43,059 nucleotides of DNA. It comes from Streptomyces sennicomposti. Lineage in GTDB: Bacteria; Actinomycetota; Actinomycetes; Streptomycetales; Streptomycetaceae. Below, piece after piece: positions 7,962-14,965 of the stretch. The position numbers were made by a program, and so were the translations under genes. The notes under the pieces are model-generated. The model did not search any database and was not told the origin of the DNA. It was given only the letters and a program-made list of their open reading frames with translations. Every line of letters begins with the position of its first letter. The stretch's first letter is position 1. Location of the stretch: assembly GCF_019890635.1 (NCBI RefSeq), contig NZ_JAIOAB010000064.1:1-43059 (forward strand). The letters run 5' to 3'.

Positions 7962-8053
7962 GGCGTCGCCCCCCGTAACCCGCGCCCCGCACCACCACGG
8001 ACGACTACGGTGCTGGGCTGGCGTCTTGAGGGTCTGTCGGTCACGCCGGTCAT
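7958..8053 (-). other. Candidate 31-codon leader ORF before DUF6624
   Basis: An ATG at 8053 opens a 31-residue frame (basic, Arg/Gly-rich) that ends at 7958, so its TGA overlaps the GTG start of the DUF6624 gene (GTGA). Its possible ribosome site AAGGCGAGG lies in the loop of, and next to, the hairpin at 8053-8096. Coding status is a guess. Confidence 0.3.
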
Positions 8054-8096
8054 TGCGGGGCCTCGCCTTCGAGTGTCGTGCGGCGGGGCCCCGCAA
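8053..8096 (-). promoter_or_regulatory. Hairpin in the DUF6624 leader
   Basis: TTGCGGGGCC (8053-8062) pairs perfectly with GGCCCCGCAA (8087-8096), loop 24 nt. It lies 92 nt upstream of the DUF6624 start and its base includes the ATG of the candidate leader ORF. The rest of the 458-bp gap (7962-8419) holds only this and the terminator of the ROK gene. Confidence 0.4.
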
Positions 8097-8296
8097 CAGT
8101 CCTGACGGCGCGTCACATCACGTGCGTGCACGCGCCGTTGATCGCCGTACGGCGCTCGCCCCCGGCAAATCCCCCGATCACTATGATGTGCGACACGCTC
8201 GGCTCGCAACCGACGTTCGACAATCCATGTGACCAGGGCCGGATCGGCGCCCGGACCGCGGCCGAACCGGGCCCGGGCCGCCGGCCGGCCCGCCGC

Positions 8297-8341
8297 GCGG
8301 GACCACCCGCACGACACCTCCCGCCGTGCGGGTGGTCCCGC
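8297..8341 (-). terminator. 17-bp perfect terminator stem after the ROK gene
   Basis: 8297-8313 pairs perfectly with 8325-8341 (core GGGACCACCCGCACG), loop 11 nt. It starts 79 nt past the ROK-gene stop. No U tract, as usual in Streptomyces. It would also stop plus-strand transcription. Confidence 0.8.
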
Positions 8342-8419
8342 ACCCCCGGCACGGCAGTCACGCGGGTGCGGACCGAGGGCTCCGGTCCGCCGCCGGCCCG
8401 GGCGCGCCGCGCCCGGCGC

Positions 8420-9706
8420 TCATGCCCGGCGTTCCTCCAGCGCGGTCTGCCAGGCCGGCAGCCGGTCCTGGAGCACGGGCTCGGCGCGCCGTCCGCCGCG
8501 GGTGAAGAAGTCGGCCAGCGGCAGGATCGCCGCGCCGACGGTGACCGCGTCCGGACCGAGCCGGCCGAGGTCCACGGTCACGTTCTCCGCGGGGTGGCGC
8601 AGCGCGTACGCGGTGGCGTGGCGGCGTACGGCGGGCAGGAAGCGGGAGCCGAGCTGGAGACCGGCCCAGCCGCCGATGAGGATGCGCTCGGGCTGGAAGA
8701 GGTTGATCAGGTCGGACAGACCGGCGCCGAGGTACTCGGCGGTCTCCTCCAGGACGGCCAGCGCGACCGGGTCGGCCTCCGTGCCCTCGGGCGGGTAGGC
8801 GGCGGCCAGCATGGCGGTCAGCGCCGTCTCCTCGTCGGTGTCGCGCGGCGGGCGACCGCCCTCCTCGCGCCAGCGGGCCAGCAGCGACTCCGCCCCGGCG
8901 TACGCCTCCAGGCAGCCCAGCGCGCCGCACCGGCAGCGCCGGCCCCGCACCCGCACCGTGAGGTGTCCCCACTCGACGGCCCGGCCGCGCTCCACCTCGG
9001 GGGTGACCAGGCAGGCGCCGACGCCCGAGCCGAACAGGACGACGACCGCGTTGCCCGCGCCGCGCCCGCCGCCGAACCACATCTCTGCCTGGCCGAGCGT
9101 CTTGGCGCCGTTGTCGATGAAGTAGGGGACGCTCTCGGGCAGCCGGGAGTCGGTGCGCAGCAGCGCCTCCAGCGGCACGGCGTTCCAGCCGATGGTCTGC
9201 CCGTGCACGACGGCGCCCCGGTCGGTGGTGCGCTCGACGATGCCGGGGACGCCGATGCCGACGCCGAGCAGCCGCTCGGGCGCCAGGTGGGCGGCGGCCA
9301 GGACCTCGGCGATGCCGTCCCGGATGTGCCCGGTGATCACGTCCACGTCGTAGCGCTGCGGCGTCAGCGGCCGCTCGGCGCGGGCGAGTTCGGTCAGGGC
9401 GAGGTCGAACAGCTCGATGCGGACCCGGGTCTCGCCGACGTCCACGCCGATCATGTGGCCGCTGGTGGGGGCCACCCGCAGCAGGGTGCGCGGCCGGCCG
9501 CCGTCGGAGTCGACGCTGCCGGCCTCCTCGACCAGCCCGTCGGCGACCAGGTCCGCGACGACGTTGCTGATCGATCCGGAGCTGAGCCCGGTCGCCGGGC
9601 CGAGTTCGAAGCGGCTGAGGGGTCCGTCGAAGTACAGCCGCTGGAGTACGGCCGTGCGGTTGGCCCGCCTGAGATCGCGCACCGTGCGCCCGTTCCGCCC
9701 CGCCAT
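8420..9706 (-). CDS. ROK family transcriptional regulator
   Basis: 428 residues: an N-terminal winged helix-turn-helix (about 10-75) followed by the sugar-kinase-like ROK domain. The ROK zinc motif CRCGALGCLE is intact near residues 250-262, and the IGVDVGETRVRIE stretch is the phosphate-loop region. Proteins of this architecture (NagC/XylR type) repress sugar uptake or catabolic genes and respond to a sugar or sugar phosphate. No sugar transporter lies next to it, so targets are unknown; autoregulation through the AT-rich element at 9782-9804 is possible. The start ATG 9706 has AAGGGAG upstream. Confidence 0.92.
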   Translation of the reverse strand: MAGRNGRTVRDLRRANRTAVLQRLYFDGPLSRFELGPATGLSSGSISNVVADLVADGLVEEAGSVDSDGGRPRTLLRVAPTSGHMIGVDVGETRVRIELFDLALTELARAERPLTPQRYDVDVITGHIRDGIAEVLAAAHLAPERLLGVGIGVPGIVERTTDRGAVVHGQTIGWNAVPLEALLRTDSRLPESVPYFIDNGAKTLGQAEMWFGGGRGAGNAVVVLFGSGVGACLVTPEVERGRAVEWGHLTVRVRGRRCRCGALGCLEAYAGAESLLARWREEGGRPPRDTDEETALTAMLAAAYPPEGTEADPVALAVLEETAEYLGAGLSDLINLFQPERILIGGWAGLQLGSRFLPAVRRHATAYALRHPAENVTVDLGRLGPDAVTVGAAILPLADFFTRGGRRAEPVLQDRLPAWQTALEERRA

Positions 9707-9781
9707 GTGGCTCCCTTGTCCGAACCCTGCCCGACCTGCAACATACCGCCGCGAGCCACCCCGACGCGACTTATTCGACCC

Positions 9782-9804
9782 CTTAGTCCACGCAATAAAT
9801 TAAG
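9782..9804. promoter_or_regulatory. AT-rich dyad, candidate ROK operator
   Basis: An AT-rich island in the divergent 264-bp gap (9707-9970) begins CTTAG and ends TTAAG, a 23-bp interval with inverted outer arms, with AATAAATTAAG inside and TTATT just upstream (9771). This resembles the AT-rich, widely spaced half-sites of ROK regulators, and it lies 76 bp upstream of the ROK start. A possible -10 TACCCT for the plus-strand FBP gene lies at 9913-9918. Confidence 0.4.
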
Positions 9805-9970
9805 ACGTGTCCGACTCCTGGGCCCCGTTCCGGCCCAGGATATGGAACCGCGCCGCGCCCGAGGTGACCGGTACAGCCCGAAATTCACTGGCCGCTGCGT
9901 CCGCGACCTGCCTACCCTAGCCGCGTAACTAAAAGCATTAGGCAGTTCGCCGTGTTCCCAGGAGCCCCCG

Positions 9971-10465
9971 ATGAGACCGCTCACCGAGCAGGACATCCGC
10001 ACCTCGTTCGTCAACTGCTCGAAGGGCGAGGCCAAGCGCCTGGCCGTCCCCCGCGACCTCGACGAACGCCCCTGGGACGACCTGGACTTCCTCGGCTGGC
10101 GCGATCCGGGCGCGCCCGACCGCAGCCATCTGGTCACCGAGCGCGAGGGCCGGCTCGTGGGCGTGGCGCTGCGCTTCCCGTCCGCGCAGCGCGGGTTCCT
10201 GCACCGCAGCATGTGCTCGCTGTGCCTGACCACGCACCCCGGCGGCGGGGTCTCCCTGATGACCGCCCGCAAGGCCGGGACGGCGGGCCGCGAGGGCAAC
10301 TCGGTCGGCCTTTACATGTGCACCGATCTGGCCTGCTCCCTGTACGTGCGGGGCAGGAAGGTCCCCGAGACCGGGATCCGCTTCGAGGAGAGCCTGACCC
10401 TGACCGAGCAGATCGACCGGATGCGGGGCAACCTGGCGGCCTTCCTGGACAAGCTGTACGCCTGA
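9971..10465 (+). CDS. FBP domain (FusB-like, EF-G-binding) zinc-finger protein
   Basis: 164 residues matching the actinobacterial FBP family, whose C-terminal treble-clef zinc finger is shared with FusB/FusC. FusB-type proteins bind elongation factor G and release it from the ribosome, giving fusidic acid tolerance. Four cysteines are placed as CSLC (82, 85) and Cys117/Cys122, as expected for one zinc. The N-terminal helical part (residues 1-60) is also present. The start is ATG 9971 with AGGAG upstream. Whether this protein acts on EF-G and protects from fusidic acid is inference from the family. Confidence 0.82.
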   Translation: MRPLTEQDIRTSFVNCSKGEAKRLAVPRDLDERPWDDLDFLGWRDPGAPDRSHLVTEREGRLVGVALRFPSAQRGFLHRSMCSLCLTTHPGGGVSLMTARKAGTAGREGNSVGLYMCTDLACSLYVRGRKVPETGIRFEESLTLTEQIDRMRGNLAAFLDKLYA

Positions 10466-10495
10466 GGGCGGCGACCCGTACGGCCGGAGCCCGGT

Positions 10496-10543
10496 CCGGC
10501 CGTGGGCCGTCCGGGCGGGCCGGCCGTGGGCCGTCCGGGCGGG
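10496..10543. repeat. Perfect 24-bp tandem duplication
   Basis: A 24-bp unit starting CCGGCCGTGGGCC is present twice back to back (10496-10519 and 10520-10543) without a mismatch, in the 145-bp gap before the second FUSC gene. It sits 30 nt after the FBP stop. It can fold into GC hairpins and may act as a terminator. Confidence 0.85.
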
Positions 10544-10610
10544 GCCCCGGACGGTCGCACTCGGCGCCGGTCACGTTCGATGCGGATGCGAACGGGGAAC
10601 AGCGCAAGGG

Positions 10611-11852
10611 ATGCAAGTTGTACGTGAGTGGATGTCGTCCCTTGCGGGGCTGGTGCGGCGGCACCGCGATCCGGTGGTCGTCCAGGCCTTCCGGTCGACG
10701 GTGGCGGCGACGGTCGCGTATGTGTTCGCGAAGTGGCTGAGCCCCGAACCGGCGCCGCTGACCGCCCCCCTGACCGCCCTGCTGGTCGTGCAGGTCACCC
10801 TGTTCGCGACCCTGACCACCAGTATCCGCCGGGTCAACGCGGTAGTGGCCGGCGTCATCGTGGCCATCGCCTTCTCGCTGCTGGTGGGGCTCACCTGGTG
10901 GAGCCTCGCCCTGGTGATCCTGGCGGGGCTGGCGGTCGGGCACCTGGTGCGGGTGGACGAGTTCGTCGCCGAGGTGGCGATCAGCGCCATGCTCGTGCTG
11001 GGCGTCACCACGGTCGGCAGCACGGCCTGGGCGCGGATCGTGGAGACGCTGATCGGCGCGGTGGTCGGCATGGCCTGCAATCTCCTGCTCGCTCCCCCGT
11101 TGTGGACCGAGCAGGCGGGCGAGTCGATCGAGGGCCTGGCGCGCCGGATGCGTCAGTTGATGCTGCACATGGGCGACCAGGTGACCGGCGGCACCCCGGT
11201 CGAGCAGGCCGCCGAGCGGCTGCACGAGGCGCGCCGGCTGGACCACGACATCGCCGACGTGGACGCGGCGCTGCGGCAGGCCGAGGACAGCCTCCGGCTG
11301 AACCCGAGGGTGCGGGAGGGGCTGCTGCACCGGGTGGTGCTGCGCACCGGCCTGGACACCCTGGAGATCTGCACGGTGGTCCTGCGGGTGCTGGCGCGCA
11401 GCCTCACCGATCTGGCCAAGGAGCGCGAGCCCGAGCCGCTGTTCTCGCCGCAGACGGGGCCCGTGGTGCAGCAGTTGCTGTGCGAGATCTCCGACGCGGT
11501 GGTCAGCTACGCGGTGCTGGTGACCACCGACGTGAGCGTGAGCGCGGAGTCGGCCGAGTCCCGGCTCGCCGCCGAGCTGCGGCAGGCCGCGGCCACCCGC
11601 GACAAGCTGGCGCAGCTGATGCTGGAGGAGATCCAGCACGACGCGAGCCAGTGGCAGCTCCAGGGCGCGGTGCTGACCGAGGTGAACCGCATCATCGACG
11701 AGATGGACACCGAGCACCGCTCCCAGCGGCTGCTGGAGGAACTGGACCGGCACACGCGGGCGCAGCGCGAGCGCAGGTCGCGGCTGACCCGGATCGCCGA
11801 CCGGCTCGGCGCGCCGGTCAAGCGGCGGCGCCACCGGGACGACGAGCGGTAG
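10611..11852 (+). CDS. FUSC family membrane protein
   Basis: 413 residues. Four to six transmembrane helices cover about residues 20-165 (for example TALLVVQVTLFATL and VVAGVIVAIAFSLLVG), followed by a long helical cytoplasmic region and a basic C-terminus ending RRRHRDDER. This is the aromatic-acid-exporter-like architecture, with no substrate evidence. The first ATG at 10611 directly follows AAGGG, which is too close for a normal ribosome site (GGGGAA lies 13 nt upstream); an in-frame ATG at 10632 is an alternative start. Shorter and without the acidic insert of the FUSC protein at 2982-4349. Confidence 0.83.
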   Translation: MQVVREWMSSLAGLVRRHRDPVVVQAFRSTVAATVAYVFAKWLSPEPAPLTAPLTALLVVQVTLFATLTTSIRRVNAVVAGVIVAIAFSLLVGLTWWSLALVILAGLAVGHLVRVDEFVAEVAISAMLVLGVTTVGSTAWARIVETLIGAVVGMACNLLLAPPLWTEQAGESIEGLARRMRQLMLHMGDQVTGGTPVEQAAERLHEARRLDHDIADVDAALRQAEDSLRLNPRVREGLLHRVVLRTGLDTLEICTVVLRVLARSLTDLAKEREPEPLFSPQTGPVVQQLLCEISDAVVSYAVLVTTDVSVSAESAESRLAAELRQAAATRDKLAQLMLEEIQHDASQWQLQGAVLTEVNRIIDEMDTEHRSQRLLEELDRHTRAQRERRSRLTRIADRLGAPVKRRRHRDDER

Positions 11853-12072
11853 CCCGGGGCGCGGCGCGGTGACGGACGGCTCCAGCGGCGCGCGCGTGTC
11901 GTGATGCCGCGGCCGGTGGGCGACGGCTCCCGGCGGCGGATCGCGGTGCGGTGGACGGCGCCCCCGTCGCGTTGCGGCTTGCGCAACGGCGGTTGCCGGT
12001 CTTGCCGTCGTGGGGCGGTCCGGGCCAAGGTGTGGGGCGGACCGGGACAGTCGACGACCTTGAGGTGCGGGC

Positions 12073-13278
12073 ATGGACGGTGGGACGGGAGTGCCGCGCG
12101 GCTGGAGCAGGCGCCGGTTCGTGGGGGCGGTGACGGGGATCGCCGCGATCACGGGCGTCCCGGCGCCGGCGGCCCCGCGGGAGACGCCCGGAGCGCCGCC
12201 GCTCCCGGAACCGAGCGCGGCCGGCCGGGAGCCGGCGCCGCGCGGGTCCGGACCGCGCCCCCTGTATCTGGGCACCTACACCTCGGTGGCGGGCGGGGGC
12301 GCGGGGATCGGCCTGGCGGCGTACGACCCGGCCTCCGGGGCGGTGACCGGGCGCGGCGCGGTGACCGGTGTGGCCGACCCGTCGTATCTCGCGGTGCACC
12401 CCGACGGGCGCACGCTGTACGCGGTGGACGAGCGCCAGGACGGTGCGGTGACCGCCGTGCGGCTCGCCGACCGGACCGTGCTGGGGTCCCGGAGCACCGG
12501 CGGGGCGGGGCCGTGCCATCTGTCCGTGCATCCCGGCGGGCGCTGGCTGCTGACCGCGAACTACACGTCCGGCAGCGTCGCCGTGCATCCGGTCCAGGCG
12601 TCCGGCGCGCTCGGCGAGCGCACCGATCTGGTGACGCACTCCAGCCCGCCGCCCGGCCCCGGGCAGCAGGGCCCGCACGCCCACCAGATCGTCACTGCTC
12701 CGGACGGCGGCCATGTCCTGGCCGTCGATCTCGGCACCGACACGGTCTACACCTACCGCCTGGACACCGGTACGGGCCGGCTGACCGAGGTCTCCCGGGC
12801 GCGGGCGCGGCCCGGCGCGGGACCGCGCCATCTCGCCTTCCACCCCGGCGGCCGGTACGCCTATCTCGCGAACGAGGTCGACGACACCGTCACGGTGTGC
12901 GCCTACGACCCGGCGAGCGGCCGGCTGACCATCGGCGAACCGCAGGCCACCGGGCCGGGCGAGGGCACGAACTATCCGGCGCAGTTCCTGGTCACCGCCG
13001 ACGGCCGGTTCGCCTATCTGGCCAACCGGGGCCACAACACCCTCGCGCGCTACGCCGTGGAGGCCGCCGGGGCGCGGCTCAGGTTCCTGGACGCGGTGCC
13101 GGTGGCCGGGGACTTCCCGCGCCAGATCGCCTTCTCCCCGGACGGCGCGCTGCTGTTCGCGGCGAACCAGAAGTCGGGCACGGTCAGCGTGTTCCGCGTG
13201 GACCGCGCCGACGGCGCGCTGCGGCTGGCCGGCGAGCCGTACGCCTCACCCGTCGCCGTCTGCGCGCTGCCGCTGTAG
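12073..13278 (+). CDS. Lactonase family beta-propeller protein, Tat-exported
   Basis: 401 residues of the 6-phosphogluconolactonase-like (YbhE/PF10282) seven-bladed propeller. The N-terminus carries a twin-arginine motif SRRRFVG at residues 12-18, an Ala/Gly-rich hydrophobic stretch and a probable AxA-type cleavage site around 31-35, so it is likely exported. Repeated blade signatures such as YLAVHPDGRTLYAVDE, HLSVHPGGRWLLTANY, HLAFHPGGRYAYLANE and QIAFSPDGALLFAANQ are visible. Export argues against a cytoplasmic pentose-phosphate role. The ATG has GAGGTG upstream. Its 3' end overlaps the convergent DUF2470 gene by 33 bp. The 220-bp gap before it (11853-12072) shows nothing else. Confidence 0.88.
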   Translation: MDGGTGVPRGWSRRRFVGAVTGIAAITGVPAPAAPRETPGAPPLPEPSAAGREPAPRGSGPRPLYLGTYTSVAGGGAGIGLAAYDPASGAVTGRGAVTGVADPSYLAVHPDGRTLYAVDERQDGAVTAVRLADRTVLGSRSTGGAGPCHLSVHPGGRWLLTANYTSGSVAVHPVQASGALGERTDLVTHSSPPPGPGQQGPHAHQIVTAPDGGHVLAVDLGTDTVYTYRLDTGTGRLTEVSRARARPGAGPRHLAFHPGGRYAYLANEVDDTVTVCAYDPASGRLTIGEPQATGPGEGTNYPAQFLVTADGRFAYLANRGHNTLARYAVEAAGARLRFLDAVPVAGDFPRQIAFSPDGALLFAANQKSGTVSVFRVDRADGALRLAGEPYASPVAVCALPL

Positions 13279-13971
13279 GGCCCGGCCGCAGGAGGCGCCG
13301 GCCGCCTGGGCGAGCAGGACGTGCATGCGCTCGGTGAGCTGGGAGACGTCGTCGGCCGGGGCGTGGAAGGCCAGCCGTACGTCGCCGTCGGTGCGGGCGC
13401 GTTCGATGCGCAAGGTCAGCGCGTGCCGGTCCACGGCGAGCGGCCGGACGCGGACCGCGCCGTGCAGGCTGTCGGGGCCGACCAGCCGGGTGAGCCGTTC
13501 GACCGCGTCGGGGTGGGAGTCGGCGAGGTGGGTGAGCAGCCGCGCCTCGGCGGTGGCCAGCGGGTCGGGTTCGGCGGCGGCGAAGTCGCCGGGGGCGATC
13601 ACGACCGCGCCGGGCGGCTGGCGCAGCACCACGCGCACGGGCTGGAACAGAAGGCTGTCGCCGGCCCGGGTGAACCGGCCGGCCAGCCGCAGCCGGGCGC
13701 GGATGCGGTTGCGCACGGGGACCGGGGCCACGTCGGCGAACTCCAGCAGGGCGGGGAGTTCGCCGCGGGGGGCGAGCAGCGCGGTGGCGGCCAGGGCGCT
13801 GTCCTCGGGGGCGCGCAGGAGCACCCGGCCGTCGCCCGTCACGGAGTGCGCGCCGGTGAACTCCTCCGGGGAGCCCTCGGTGGTCACCGTGCAGGACCAT
13901 GCGACGGCGAGCACCGACCTGGCCCGCTGCGCGGCGCCGGGCACCGCGGCCCACGTGTGGCTGTCACCCAT
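13246..13971 (-). CDS. DUF2470 domain protein, iron-regulated
   Basis: 241 residues. The N-terminal two thirds resemble the split-barrel FMN-binding/HugZ-like fold (VLLRAPEDSALAATAL, ELPALLEFADVAPVPVRNRIRARLRLAG) and the last third (about 150-225, including LLTHLADSHPDAVERL) is a DUF2470 domain, as found in haem-utilisation proteins. A role in haem or siderophore iron handling is inferred, mainly because the ATG at 13971 follows AGGAGG and an iron box only 15 bp upstream. Overlaps the lactonase gene tail-to-tail by 33 bp. Enzymatic activity is not shown by the sequence. Confidence 0.82.
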   Translation of the reverse strand: MGDSHTWAAVPGAAQRARSVLAVAWSCTVTTEGSPEEFTGAHSVTGDGRVLLRAPEDSALAATALLAPRGELPALLEFADVAPVPVRNRIRARLRLAGRFTRAGDSLLFQPVRVVLRQPPGAVVIAPGDFAAAEPDPLATAEARLLTHLADSHPDAVERLTRLVGPDSLHGAVRVRPLAVDRHALTLRIERARTDGDVRLAFHAPADDVSQLTERMHVLLAQAAGASCGRALQRQRADGDG

Positions 13972-13985
13972 CCGGAACCTCCTCA

Positions 13986-14010
13986 TTAGGTAAGCCTTGC
14001 CTAACCTATA
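13986..14010 (-). promoter_or_regulatory. Iron box (DmdR/IdeR operator) over the DUF2470 promoter
   Basis: TTAGGTAAGCCTTGCCTAA at 13986-14004 is a 19-bp dyad with 16 of 19 symmetric positions, matching the IdeR/DmdR1/DtxR consensus. Read on the minus strand, a -10-like TATAGG (14010-14005) directly abuts it, so a bound repressor would block transcription start. No siderophore gene is adjacent. The remaining ~200 bp up to 14208 is GC-rich spacer with GCGCGGG-like repeats. Confidence 0.88.
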
Positions 14011-14208
14011 GGAGTCCCGCGCGTACGCCAACCACGCGGGGGTGGCGAGCGGAAGCAGGGCGGGGGCAGGGCGGGAGCACACGACGGCCGACCGGCCGCC
14101 GTGCACGGGTGCGGGGGCGCGGGTACGCGCGTGCGAGTGCGCGGGGGCAGGGGCGCGGGTGCGCGGTCCCCTCCGCGCCACGGCCGCCGCCCGCGCGCGG
14201 GGCGCGGT

Positions 14209-14820
14209 TCAGTCCGTCAGCACGCCCAGCAGCGCCCGGGTGCACAGGTCCCGCACCTCGGCGCGGCTCAACTGCGCGTCGCGCAGCCACTCCAGGCAGA
14301 CCGCGGTGGTGAAGGCCAGCCAGCCGCGAACGGCCAGCTTCAGGTCGGGGCGGCGCTCGGCGAGCGGGCCGAACTCGGGGTCCCCGGCGAGCGCGGCCAG
14401 GATCTGGCGCTCCTGCGCGGCCAGCGCCCGCTGGTAGACGCGGCGCACGGCCTGGTCGCCGGCCGCGTCGGCGCGGTGGAAGGCGCGGTAGCCGTGCGCG
14501 TGCGCCTGGACGTGCTCCAGATACGCGTCGAGCCCGGCCGCCAGTTGGTCGCGCACCGGAACGCCGGGCACCGCCGCGGTCATCCGCAGCATCCGCTCGC
14601 TCTCGCGTTCGACGACGGCGGCGAAGAAGTCCCGTTTGGTCGGGAAGTAGTGGTAGAGGAGCCCCCGGGAGACGCCGGCGATCTCGGCGACCTGCTCGAT
14701 CCACACCTCGTCGTACGGGCTCTCCGAGAAGAGCCGCGCCCCGACCGAGAGCAACTGCTCCCTGCGCTCCTCGGTGCTGAGCCGACGGCGTGTGCGCTGC
14801 TCCCCCTGCTTCGCGGCCAT
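14209..14820 (-). CDS. TetR family transcriptional regulator
   Basis: 203 residues; the N-terminal helix-turn-helix spans about 20-65 (VAEIAGVSRGLLYHYFPTK) and the ligand domain follows. It is divergent from the CYP102-like P450, so it probably represses it, possibly with a fatty acid or other P450 substrate as inducer (inference). On the minus strand a -10-like TAAAGT (14832-14827) ends 6 nt before the ATG at 14820 and there is no ribosome site, so the mRNA is probably leaderless. The palindrome at 14840-14855 covers the predicted -35 side, consistent with autoregulation. Confidence 0.92.
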   Translation of the reverse strand: MAAKQGEQRTRRRLSTEERREQLLSVGARLFSESPYDEVWIEQVAEIAGVSRGLLYHYFPTKRDFFAAVVERESERMLRMTAAVPGVPVRDQLAAGLDAYLEHVQAHAHGYRAFHRADAAGDQAVRRVYQRALAAQERQILAALAGDPEFGPLAERRPDLKLAVRGWLAFTTAVCLEWLRDAQLSRAEVRDLCTRALLGVLTD

Positions 14821-14839
14821 GTCCGCACTTTACTTGACG

Positions 14840-14897
14840 CCGGTTCAACAACCGGACCAGACTGAAGCACGCTATTGAACCCACGTACAACACGTGG
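14840..14897. promoter_or_regulatory. Two inverted repeats in the TetR-P450 intergenic region
   Basis: CCGGTT-CAAC-AACCGG (14840-14855) and CCACGT-ACAAC-ACGTGG (14881-14897) are perfect 6-bp-arm inverted repeats, 41 bp apart start to start. The first overlaps the predicted -35/spacer of the TetR promoter; the second lies 69 bp upstream of the P450 start. Both suit a TetR dimer; which is bound is unknown. Confidence 0.6.
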
Positions 14898-14965
14898 CCG
14901 GACGACGGAGTCACCGCGCACGCGGAGCCGACCGCCGGCCCGACGCAGACCGGGGAGAGCGCGGC

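Noticed and set aside
13986..14010. Siderophore locus at the iron box
   Set aside because: Neighbours are TetR/P450 and a lactonase-like protein; only the single DUF2470 gene is placed under the box.
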